From Discostella pseudostelligera (taxonomy: Eukaryota > Bacillariophyta > Thalassiosirophyceae > Thalassiosirales > Thalassiosiraceae), in the NCBI GenBank assembly GCA_036940085.1, contig JALLBK010000276.1, positions 1 through 64,000 of the forward strand: DNA of 64,000 nucleotides, in the 5' to 3' direction. Below are positions 52,873 through 62,040 of the stretch, piece by piece. A model generated the notes under the pieces. That model saw only the letters and a list, made by a program, of their open reading frames with translations, was not told where the DNA came from and searched no databases. The stretch's first letter is position 1. Each line of letters opens with the position of its first letter. The position numbers and the translations under genes are program-made.

Positions 52873-54273
52873 CTATTCTCCTCCTTCCTTACAAACCTTC
52901 TTCGTTATGTCATCCAAATGATATTCAATCCTTCTCACAATTTTACTATACAATACACGTTCTGCCTCACTTGACGAATTCCATTCTTCAAGTTGTGTCT
53001 GTTCATCATTTTTGCTATTATGTTGCTGCGGTTGGTTCATCCTGTTACGATATTCCTCTTCGGCATTCGATTTACCACAATATTTCCACAGTTTGCCATA
53101 TTGTTTTTCATGTTCTTCAAGTAGATCATCAAATGGAATCTCTTTCCCAAACCGTACTTTTACATGAAGTTTGTCATCACTTGCATCATTCTCTCCTCCA
53201 CCACCTCCATTTCGTAATATGCTAGGAAGGAAACTCCTAAGGATATTCTCACGTAATTTCGTCTTACCCGTAGTTTCATCTTGCGGTAATAACCTTTCCA
53301 TTCCCTTATGAGCAAAGGGTATCACCTTGGGTGTTATCGGTGCATGTGCTATTAATTTGCCCACGCCCCATTTTAATTTGCCAATGGGCGATGGCGGTAA
53401 GACTTTTTGTTGTGTCGTGGCATAGATGATTTCTGTTGTCGTGTTCTTCTTCGCATCGTCACCGCCATTGTTCGTCGTCTTTCCAAAGTCTGAAGATGAT
53501 ACAGCGACAGTATTCGGAGGCAATTGTCGTCTTCCACCCAATTCCTCCCACTGCCATACTCCACCCTCGGGAAAGATATGACACCATTCACCATTGGCCA
53601 AATGTTTCCCAAAATCAAGTAGTAGACGTTGATTGATCCCCCCTCCACGACAGATGGGCAATACTTGTCCTGCACCGATATATCCTTTTATTAATCCGGG
53701 TAGAGCATCATTGAAACAATATTCTTGACTACATACGGCCCAGCGATTGAATTTTGGTTGTATGGCAATATTTAGTGGAAGCAAGCAAGAGACTATTCCT
53801 GGATCATCAAATAATGATCGATGATTGGAAACAGTAATCAATCCTTGATTTGGTAATCGTTCATTGCCACCTAATACTGTATTTAGGAAGGCATGATAAT
53901 GACAATCCTCTTCTATTGAATATTGACCGTAGGTATTCATTAGTAGACGAATGGCAAGAGTGGTAACACCAATGGATATGCGACGGGCCCATTCGAGTAA
54001 TATTGGGACATGATCGCGATTCCATGGTGGAGAGGGATAGGGTGCACAGAAGAATTCTTTGGATCGGATGTTGTTGTTGTTATTGTGGTTTGGGTTCATT
54101 GAAGATTCATTGTGGCAATCAGTGATGGATGTGGCTGTGGTGTTGGTGGTGTCGGGAAGTGGTCGATAGTACCAAGCAGAAGTCATGGAGGCAACGACGA
54201 CTGTCCCCGCGGCATATTTGGTGTAGGTGAGACATTTTCGTAGCAGCGGTACTACGGGAGGTTGGAGTGTCAT
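52873..54273 (-). CDS. Tafazzin-like phospholipid-lysophospholipid acyltransferase
   Basis: 466 aa, single exon. Acyltransferase motif I is NHRSLFDD (HX4D, residues 151-156). Tafazzin-type blocks follow: FNRWAVCSQEYCFNDALPGLIKGYIGAGQVLPICRG, DFGKHLANGEWCHIFPEGGVWQW near 228, and LKWGVGKLIAHAPITPKVIPFAHKGMERLLP. Tafazzin remodels cardiolipin acyl chains at mitochondrial membranes. The N-terminus has a weak hydrophobic stretch (YAAGTVVVASMTSAWYY) that could anchor the protein. An Asn-rich insertion precedes the catalytic part and a Gly/Asp insertion lies near residue 385. Confidence 0.87.
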   Translation of the reverse strand: MTLQPPVVPLLRKCLTYTKYAAGTVVVASMTSAWYYRPLPDTTNTTATSITDCHNESSMNPNHNNNNNIRSKEFFCAPYPSPPWNRDHVPILLEWARRISIGVTTLAIRLLMNTYGQYSIEEDCHYHAFLNTVLGGNERLPNQGLITVSNHRSLFDDPGIVSCLLPLNIAIQPKFNRWAVCSQEYCFNDALPGLIKGYIGAGQVLPICRGGGINQRLLLDFGKHLANGEWCHIFPEGGVWQWEELGGRRQLPPNTVAVSSSDFGKTTNNGGDDAKKNTTTEIIYATTQQKVLPPSPIGKLKWGVGKLIAHAPITPKVIPFAHKGMERLLPQDETTGKTKLRENILRSFLPSILRNGGGGGENDASDDKLHVKVRFGKEIPFDDLLEEHEKQYGKLWKYCGKSNAEEEYRNRMNQPQQHNSKNDEQTQLEEWNSSSEAERVLYSKIVRRIEYHLDDITKKVCKEGGE

Positions 54274-54807
54274 TGTTTTTGGCAGCTCGCAGTTTTGTCG
54301 ATTCGAGAGGCAGATGAATCTATGATCTAAGATGTAATGTGTTCAGTTCGGGTAGACGGAACGGAGACGGATGTTGATATCGTTTTTGCTGTTGCAATTA
54401 TCACATGCCGACGAAACAGTCAGAGATTGACGGGCGATAAGAAGGCAGTGATACACGTGCCGATGGATATCCACGCCGGTCGTCGATTTGGATTCTGTGG
54501 TTGGGTTCGTACTTTTGGCGGGTACGATACAGAGTTGGTTGTCTACTCTTTTGGCGGGAAATGATGGATGGTGGCGGGAAACCCGAGAGTGACGTCGTTC
54601 TCTCCTCCACATCCACATGCCTGTTTGTTGGGGTGGTTCGTTCCCCACCACGAAATGGTGCATCGTCGACGACAATGCAATGGCAATGGAATGCACGGGC
54701 GTGGAAAGTGCATGATATTTGATATTATGTAGGAGTATTGTACTAAAATGATACTGCAATGATATGATCAATCGATTAAGACCCTCATCGTAATAAACTA
54801 AGACATC
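54274..54807. promoter_or_regulatory. Divergent promoter with three E2F-like sites, tafazzin (-) and threonine synthase (+)
   Basis: TTTTGGCGGGTA is at 54513-54524, CTTTTGGCGGGAAA at 54548-54561 and GTGGCGGGAAAC at 54571-54582; all three are on the + strand within 70 bases and about 225-295 bp before the threonine synthase start. No gene is recognised. Confidence 0.55.
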
Positions 54808-56547
54808 ATGGCGAGCAATAGCAGCAACGATAACAAATCCATCACCTACTCCTCCACCCGAGGATGTCCTACCCAGAAATCCATCTCCTTCCGCACGGCC
54901 GTAATGCGTGGCCTGGCCCACGATCGTGGTCTCTTCGTCCCCGATTCCATCCCCGACGTTACCCCCGAGGAATTGGAAAGTTGGCGATCATTAAGTTATG
55001 CCGATTTGGCTGTCGAGGTGATTGCAAAATTTGTCATGGAGGATGAAGTGCCACGTGAGGTATTGAATGAGATTGTTCATAAGAGTTGTGGTGCGTTTCG
55101 AAGTACGGAGGTTACACCGTTGGTCAAGGTCGATGGACATTACGTGTTGGTGAGTTTAGTAGTAGAATAATTGGGTTGGCGCATTTGGTGTCTTTCGATA
55201 AGTGCATTTTGCAAAGGTATCATCTGACCCTACATCATGTGCAATTTTATTCACAGGAACTATTCCACGGACCAACCTTTGCCTTCAAAGACGTGGCACT
55301 CCAAATGCTCGGTAATTTCTTCGAATACTTCCTCTCCACCGGCTCCAACGGTGGACGTCTTGCCGTCCTTGGCGCTACCTCCGGCGACACTGGCTCCGCC
55401 GCCATCTACGGCCTACGTGGCAAAAAAGGCGTCGACTGTATCATTCTCTACCCCACTGGTCGGGTTAGTGAAATCCAAGAACGTCAAATGACCACTGTGC
55501 CCGATGATAATATCCACTGTGTTTCCGTGGATGGTACCTTTGATGATTGTCAAGATATTGTTAAGGCAAGTTTTAATGATAAGGAATTTCGTGATACTGT
55601 CAAGCTGGGTGCTGTGAATAGTATCAATTGGTGCCGTGTGTTAGCACAGACGACCTACTACTTTTGGAGTTATTTGCGTGTTACCGATAATGAAAAGGAT
55701 GTGGAGAAGGTAAACTTCTCGGTACCTACCGGGAACTTTGGTGACATTTTGGCGGGGTATTATTCCAAGAGGATGGGATTGCCCGTTGGTGATTTGATTG
55801 TGGCAACGAATGAGAATGATATCTTGCATCGCTTCTTCAGTCAGGGGACGTATCATCGGGAGGATATTCAGGAGACAATCTCACCCTCGATGGACATATG
55901 CGTAAGTTCCAACTTTGAACGGTACCTCTACCACCTGGCGGGGAATGATGCTACCACATTGGCAAGTTGGATGGGTGCGTTCGAATCCACCGGGAAACTT
56001 ACCATCACTGGGAAGAAACTCGATGAAGCCCGTGCCGATTTCAAGTCTGCCAAGGCAGACACTGNGGAAACTTACCATCACTGGGAAGAAACTCGATGAA
56101 GCCCGTGCCGATTTCAAGTCTGCCAAGGCAGACACTGCCAACACATTAGAGACCATCCAACAATACCATACCAAATATGATTACATGTTATGCCCTCATT
56201 CGGCAGTGGGTGTGAGCGCCATCCATCAATTAAATATGGTCAACTCCGCCACAGTCTGTCTGGCCACGGCACACTTTGCCAAGTTCGGAGATGCCTGCTC
56301 CATGGCCGTCAATCCACTCCCGACCATTCCCAAGGAGTTGGCTCGGTTGTGGAAATTGCAAATACGGTCAAGCAACTGTCCCAATGATGTCAAGGTAGTT
56401 CAGGCATTTATGCAACGGAGGGTAGAGGAACGGGTGAACAATCATAAAAAGAGAGATGAGAAGAAGCAGTTGGTGAAGAGATTGGTGGTGGTATCTGCGG
56501 CTGTGGGAGTGGTGGCGATGGTCGTATCATCAATCCGAAGACGTTAA
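54808..56547 (+). CDS. Threonine synthase with C-terminal membrane segment, frame broken by an assembly artefact
   Basis: PLP enzyme making threonine from O-phosphohomoserine. Exon 1 is 54808-55149; a 107-nt intron (GTGAGT...CACAG) is followed by exon 2, 55257-56547. Motifs are the N-terminal YSSTRG and LAHDRGLFVPD, the PLP lysine in FHGPTFAFKDVALQ (Lys about 125), GATSGDTGSAAIYGL, VPTGNFGDILAGYY and the end PHSAVGVSA. N 56065 lies between two identical 72-bp copies (55993-56064, 56066-56137); removing 73 bases leaves 1218 bases in exon 2, in frame, about 519 aa. No plastid leader is seen. Unusually, the C-terminus is KRLVVVSAAVGVVAMVVSSIRRR, a probable tail anchor. Confidence 0.88.
55993..56137. 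repeat. 72-bp exact duplication around N 56065 (assembly join)
   Basis: 55993-56064 equals 56066-56137 exactly with a single N between. It falsely frameshifts threonine synthase. Confidence 0.93.
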
Positions 56548-57116
56548 TTGAATTGTTGTGCAGGGGTGTGATGCAGGGAGAGATAGTAACAATTGCAACT
56601 GAGGGGGGTACGGTTGCTGGCGAATGGCGAAAAGACTTCAGTCGATACGGGGTATATTCGACAAAGTACCATTTGGAATATGAGAGGGGAAATTCAATAG
56701 GGGACAATAGCGTAGAAGATCAAGCGATGAAGAGGAGATAGTAAATGAANATATGAGAGGGGAAATTCAATAGGGGACAATAGCGTAGAAGATCAAGCGA
56801 TGAAGAGGAGATAGTAAATGAATGATCCTCTGACAAGGTCCGATGGTTGATTTAATCTAAGTATCATCATTCATCATGGAATTCTGCTCTGCCGCTTTGC
56901 ATCACTTTGCCCTCGTATTATTTTTGCGAGGTGGGAGTACTCCAACGAGTTCACAATCCCGCCGAAACCCTTCCGCCGAAACGCGAGGAGTGGTTTCCCG
57001 CCAAATTGACCTAAAGATTCTGCGCCTTCCCGCCAAATCACTGCCAGCACAGCAAACAACATACATGAACATCATTCACACAGCATGCAGCTTCAACCCA
57101 AAAATCTTCGTCGACC
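56548..57116. promoter_or_regulatory. Intergenic with artefact duplication and promoter of the DHHC gene
   Basis: The left part holds the third N-flanked duplication. The right part has AATCCCGCCGAAAC at about 56956, TTTCCCGCCAAAT at 56994-57006 and TTCCCGCCAAATC at 57027-57039, all E2F-like and 75-160 bp before the DHHC start. No gene is seen; short frames here are partly created by the artefact. Confidence 0.55.
56678..56822. repeat. 72-bp exact duplication around N 56750 (assembly join)
   Basis: 56678-56749 equals 56751-56822 exactly with a single N between. It lies in non-coding sequence downstream of threonine synthase. Confidence 0.93.
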
Positions 57117-59183
57117 ATGGTGGCCAAACCCAATGGTAACGATGCAAAGGAGACGTCCCCTCTGCTGCAGAATCATCATTTAAACGATGGCTATGAAGCA
57201 GATGCAGCAGGCGATGATGTCGTCGCAGCATCGTCGGCTTGTTCCTCGTTGGCGCCGCCGCCCGCAGCCGCCAATAATGGAAATAATACTAATGGCAACT
57301 CGAGCTCTGGCATCGACGCCGACGACGCAACCCGACAGCATCATCAATTATTGATAAACTCTGGGAGAGATGATCGACGCCTACTACGCACCTCTGTTTC
57401 TTCTTCTTTTTCTTCTTCTGGAAAATTAGTTACGGCCACCGATTTTTACTACAACAATCCAGCCAAACCGCAGCGCTATTATCGCTTCACATCTACCAAG
57501 GCCACACCGTTCATTGCACTGTACAAGCGACCGCTGGAGACGTATTCTAACCAAAATGACAGTTACAGTGGCAATACTTCAACTACTGGTCGAACCAAAC
57601 AACAGCAGCAGCAACCTCAGAATCCACAAAACGACACCACAGGTCTACTAACACGCTCCATGGTCCTACCCTCCCATGGCACTGATCCATCCGGTAGGTG
57701 GATATTAGTTTCGGTGGGAGGACGGTCGGGATGGGCAAGACGATCGGAATTGCATCCAGGGCACAATGCCGACAATACTAATACCACCACTCATCGGACC
57801 TATCTCAACAACAACAACAACAATAACCTGTCATCATCATCGGCTCCATTGGGAGAAGAACCACCCACCTTCAAACTAGCTACCAAATTCCATGTCAAGG
57901 AGGGTTGGATGGGCAATCAAGTCTTTCTATGCAATGGCAAAATTATGTTGGGGAGTGATGCACAATTGTTTTATATCACCAACGTCGTATTGCTCTTGGG
58001 GATAGCAATACATTTTGGTATTGTGTTGCCCCATTTGATCAGGTATGATCCAAGATATCAAAATGATGACAACAACGAGGATGATGCAATGACGACGGAT
58101 GATGGAAACGATCCATTCTCTTCGCACACTCATACAATCCACTTGTGGACATCACACTACTTTACCATCTACATCAGTATCCTAGCCTCCATCTCGGCAC
58201 TCATCTCCCTATGGAAATGTGCCACCTCCGACCCCGGCATTATCCCACCCGTGCCCTCACCAATTCGTCCACCTCCCCCTCGTGACTCAACTCCCATGGG
58301 TGGACGAATCTCCTTAGGGGGACCATTGGGATATCGCTATTGCAGTACATGTAATATCCATCGTCCACCACGGAGTAAACATTGCAATAGTTGCAATTGC
58401 TGTGTTAGTAAATTTGATCATCATTGTCCATGGGTAGGAAATTGTATTGGTGAACGGAATCATCGGACATTCTTTATTTTTCTGGTTAGTGTATGTGTAT
58501 TGACTTTTGTGATTACGGCAAGTTGTTGGAGGGTCATTGGTGAGAGTTACAGAGAGAGTGCAATGAAGGAGGAGGTGGAGCGTGTGGAGGAGGTGGAAGA
58601 AGAGGAGGAGAGTGAAGATGGTGTGTTGTGGAATCCAGCAAGTGATTACAACCACCATCCTCATGGTGGCGGATACAGCAACAATACTACCCAACCACCA
58701 CGATTCTATTATCAAGCGGCATTTCGAACACTCTCCAGTCATCCCGTCGAGGTGGCTTTTGGTCTCTTCTCGCTATTATGTGCCTGGTCATTACTGTCAC
58801 TTACGTGCTTCCATGCGGTCATTATAACATTGGCACAAACTACAAATGAGCGTGTACGGGGTGTGTTTCAGTATGGTGGGATAATCAATCCGGCAGATGA
58901 GGGATGTTGGAATAATTGGATGGGGTTGTGTTGTAATCCAGTGCCCGAGAGTCTGTTGCCCAAGGATTTTTCGGAGGAGGTGGTTTTGCCTACGACTACT
59001 GCTACTACTAGAATCAGCAGCAATAATGATGATCCGAAAGGAGTGAGGAATGCCAATAATGGAGTGCCATCGAGAGTACTAGTTGAATCAAGGCCATTGG
59101 TGGAGGAGACGGTTTGGCCTGGATGGGAATACAGTCAGTTTTTTTCTTCCTCGCCATCATCTCCATCGGGAACGAAGAAATGA
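57117..59183 (+). CDS. DHHC palmitoyltransferase with N-terminal SH3b-like region
   Basis: 688 aa, single exon; ATG in good context (GACCATGGTGG). The zinc and catalytic core reads [47 protein letters not shown], with DHHC near residue 433. It lies between paired membrane helices ([82 protein letters not shown]). The cytosolic segment [19 protein letters not shown] before helix 1 is as in plant-type PATs. It S-palmitoylates cytosolic proteins at Golgi or plasma membrane. The N-terminal arm is low complexity, but [19 protein letters not shown] near 195 resembles a bacterial-type SH3 domain. Confidence 0.9.
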   Translation: MVAKPNGNDAKETSPLLQNHHLNDGYEADAAGDDVVAASSACSSLAPPPAAANNGNNTNGNSSSGIDADDATRQHHQLLINSGRDDRRLLRTSVSSSFSSSGKLVTATDFYYNNPAKPQRYYRFTSTKATPFIALYKRPLETYSNQNDSYSGNTSTTGRTKQQQQQPQNPQNDTTGLLTRSMVLPSHGTDPSGRWILVSVGGRSGWARRSELHPGHNADNTNTTTHRTYLNNNNNNNLSSSSAPLGEEPPTFKLATKFHVKEGWMGNQVFLCNGKIMLGSDAQLFYITNVVLLLGIAIHFGIVLPHLIRYDPRYQNDDNNEDDAMTTDDGNDPFSSHTHTIHLWTSHYFTIYISILASISALISLWKCATSDPGIIPPVPSPIRPPPPRDSTPMGGRISLGGPLGYRYCSTCNIHRPPRSKHCNSCNCCVSKFDHHCPWVGNCIGERNHRTFFIFLVSVCVLTFVITASCWRVIGESYRESAMKEEVERVEEVEEEEESEDGVLWNPASDYNHHPHGGGYSNNTTQPPRFYYQAAFRTLSSHPVEVAFGLFSLLCAWSLLSLTCFHAVIITLAQTTNERVRGVFQYGGIINPADEGCWNNWMGLCCNPVPESLLPKDFSEEVVLPTTTATTRISSNNDDPKGVRNANNGVPSRVLVESRPLVEETVWPGWEYSQFFSSSPSSPSGTKK

Positions 59184-59739
59184 TTATGCCATTTCACGGC
59201 AAGTGTGCATCAATGGTCGTCTCTTGGACAGCTTTTATACCTTCAAATAGAATATGTATTGAGTATTGACATCCACACCATCGTTGATGAGAATTAGGTT
59301 GCATAGAGGATCAACCTGCGGGCTGCTGTTTGCTGCATGGTAGGAGTACTAAATGTCGCTCCCGCCATTTCCCAGGCTCCCGCCATTTACATTTCCGAGG
59401 TCACACTTGCTAGCTTTCCGTTCTCGGCTCGTACGACTTCATACTTCATGACCATATACAAGTCAGCCGTTATGGTGGTGAATTCAATTTGATGCCGACA
59501 TGAAAATTTGATGTGCGTGAATTAATATTTGGTGCCGACGTTCCCATTTGTGCTCGATACTCTCGATAGTATCATTATGATTGCGCCTTTTCAGATGGGG
59601 GATTGGGATGCATAGGTATTCTGAGAACGAGGAGCGAGGAGTAGGAGATCATCTCATAAAATATCGAAGCACGTTGTCGCAAGTATCAGAATCGGCAAAA
59701 GCAAAGAATCAATACGTCTAAGTTTGCCAGCATCGAGAA
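59184..59739. promoter_or_regulatory. Upstream region of the secreted Cys-rich gene
   Basis: About 555 bases without a gene. Two CTCCCGCCATTT sites occur at 59359-59370 and 59377-59388, the variant shared with several other promoters here. Two near-copies of AATTTGATGCCGACAT / ATTTGGTGCCGACGT lie at about 59487-59542. Confidence 0.45.
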
Positions 59740-61169
59740 ATGGTCACCTACTCTGCCACCGGTACTGTCTTCTTCCTCGCGTTCATCGGCTTAAATGCTC
59801 TCTCCATCATGAACGTCGTCAACGCGGGTAAAGATAATAGTTGGAAATGTGCTCTCAAACATGAAGTAAGTAATGCATATTGTCTACGTGCTTTGGACAG
59901 AAGACCTCGTTATTAGCCTATTACCTTGATGCGTCACTACTCACGTCATATCTAACATTGTCTGAATGTGCCATTTCATGTGTCGTCTCTCAATCAAAAA
60001 GGTTCGGATCTGGAGCGTACCATCGAAAAGTATTTCCTCTATTGATGAGTGGGCTCCTTCGACGACGATATTGTATGGTGGAAGTGAGAAGAAGGACGTA
60101 CTCGTTCCAGGAGGCAACACATCTTTGTCAGTGGGTTCCAATAAGAAGAGAGGAATGTCGAAAAGTTAAGGCCACGTTTACGGGAGGAATGTCAAGTGGA
60201 ATATCAAGCGGAGGCAAGAGTAGCAAGTTTGAGTCAGTGTCAACGAGTGGTGGTGGCAGTGTGGGCAGTGGAGGCTCTTCCTGGTCCGGAGTGCGAAGAC
60301 TGGGTACCAGTTGGACTGCCCCGGTGGAGGCGTTGGAAAGTCCCGACATAGTCTGGGTTGGGAGTTCGGAGGTCTTACTACAGCGAAGGAGTGGCAAAGG
60401 TGAGAAGACCGCTAAATCAAGCAAGTCGCGCATTGAAAAGCACATGAGGAGTGATGTTCGGATTGGTTTTTGGTCCAGCAGCAATGGTGACAGCAAATTC
60501 AACAGATATGCAGTGTCGTCGTGGTCCTCTCCTATGCAGTCTCCTGCACCTACAATTTGCACACTGACAACCTCGGGATCGAGTGCGCCTTCCTCTTCAC
60601 CACCTATGCCGACTAAGTATCCAACCGAAGCTCCCACCACTTGTAATGATCGATTCTCGTCGTGGTATTTTAATATGGGTACTGGAGAATGTGTTACTGG
60701 CTACAACAACTCTGGCTTGCTTGGAGGGGGTGAACATTACAATTCCCTTAACAAGTGCTGCGAAGAAAAGTATCCTGAAAAAATAGAGTACTGCAAGGAA
60801 TATTTATATGAAGACGGGTGCTGCTCAATGAATCATCACGTTTGGTATTTCAATCCAATTTTTGGAGTGTGCACTAATGACATGAGTAGCAACTTGGTGG
60901 ACTTCGATGATCACACTGTGTACTATGATGGTTGCTGCAGTGGTGAATTCAACCAATTCCCTTGTCCTGCGAGGAACATTTGTATCCCAGAAGTGCCCGA
61001 GTACCAGGAGACAAATAATCTTTCAGTCCAACCCACTGGTTCGAATCTCATTACAGTTTCGCAAACAATCATCGATGTAACAACGACACCTTCAACAGCT
61101 GAACGGACCACTTTGGAACCGACATTTTATCCCTCCGCTGCACCGTCCACTGAAGCTACATCAACATAA
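59740..61169 (+). CDS. Secreted Cys-rich protein with P/T stalk, probably damaged
   Basis: Exon 1, 59740-59865, encodes a signal peptide (GTVFFLAFIGLNALSIMNVVNA) and CALKHE before a GTAAGT donor. The downstream frame runs 59880-61169; the acceptor is uncertain (the nearest in-frame one, 59900, would leave only 35 nt). Two W-Cys modules are clear: SSWYFNMGTGECVTGYNN...YNSLNKCCEEKYP at about 60654-60780, and VWYFNPIFGVCTND...VYYDGCCSG at about 60840-60950, a layout common in diatom secreted wall or chitin-associated proteins. A Ser/Gly-rich region precedes them and a P/T-rich mucin-like stalk follows. The frame stops at TAA 61167-61169, although the same P/T stalk continues in frame to 61475. 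Confidence 0.5.
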
Positions 61170-61270
61170 GAACCTACCACAGCGGAACCGACCCATAATC
61201 CCTCTGTGGCATCATCTACTGAAGCTCCATCAACATTCGAACCAGCGGATCCCACTTCTGCAGAGCCAAC
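61130..61270. repeat. About 69-bp degenerate tandem repeat in the P/T stalk
   Basis: Copies begin with CCCTCCGCTG (61130) and CCCTCTGTGG (61199), each continuing ACTGAAGCTNCATCAACA. The first then reads TAAGAACC, the second TTCGAACC, so the stop codon replaces a Phe codon of the sister copy. Confidence 0.65.
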
Positions 61271-61823
61271 AAGTCTAAATCCCACAACCTTCAATCCTAC
61301 GTCAGTGGAACTTGTGACAATGGTACCAAGCACAGCTGAACCTTCCACAGCTGAACCCTCTCAATCGAAGTTTGTGACGGTTGAGCCAATCTTTGCCCCT
61401 ACTCAACCATCTAGCGAAATTGTCTCCACATCGACTCCTACTTACGGTAGCACGCCAGTGAGTGATGCGAAGTAATCTGATCTCAAATTTAAGTTCTCGT
61501 TGTCTCATGCATGCCTTTGTATTTGCTCCTACCAGACAATCTCAAAGGAAACCACTGGGCCACCCACAAAGATTCCACGTGCAGCGAGTCGTCGTGCTCA
61601 TACTACCAACCGAGAATAAATTGTCTCGAATGATTTCAAAGCCTTCGTATTCACGCGAGATGTCACCACTGATTGTGTAAAGCATTATGACAATGTGTGG
61701 AGCATTGAAAGCGATTGCATGGTACAAGCTTGCGTCTATGTGTGCATGGTGACTACAACGATCTTTGAGGGAGATGAGCTGTTCGATTCGAATGTGCAGA
61801 AAACTCACAGTGATTGCCCCTAA
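61170..61823 (+). pseudogene. Orphaned continuation of the P/T stalk and a Cys-rich end
   Basis: From 61170 the stalk frame continues for about 100 codons (EPTTAEPTHNPS, TSAEPTSLNPTTFNPT) to TAA at 61473-61475. A GTGAGT donor-like site lies at about 61460. Beyond it, Cys-rich sequence appears in two different frames: STCSESSCSYYQPRINC near 61580-61620, then after a one-base shift a start-less frame 61623-61823 ending in CP and TAA (DCVKHYDNVWSIESDC, ACVYVC). This looks like the decayed 3' part of the upstream gene, though undetected introns are possible. Confidence 0.45.
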
Positions 61824-62040
61824 TCATCACGGTGTTGTCCGATGTGCGGAGGAGGCGTGTTGGTGTGTTTCTTTGTTTTAGAATACATAGTTGTAAATGA
61901 TGAATAGAATTTGTGTCGCTATTTTATGTATTCATAGTACTGGAGCTATTACAAACCCGTTGTAAAAGGCTCCTAAAGAAGAGATAGAATTCATGAACAG
62001 ATAGGAATGAACTGCATGAAGGTTACCAAGCAATTGCAAA

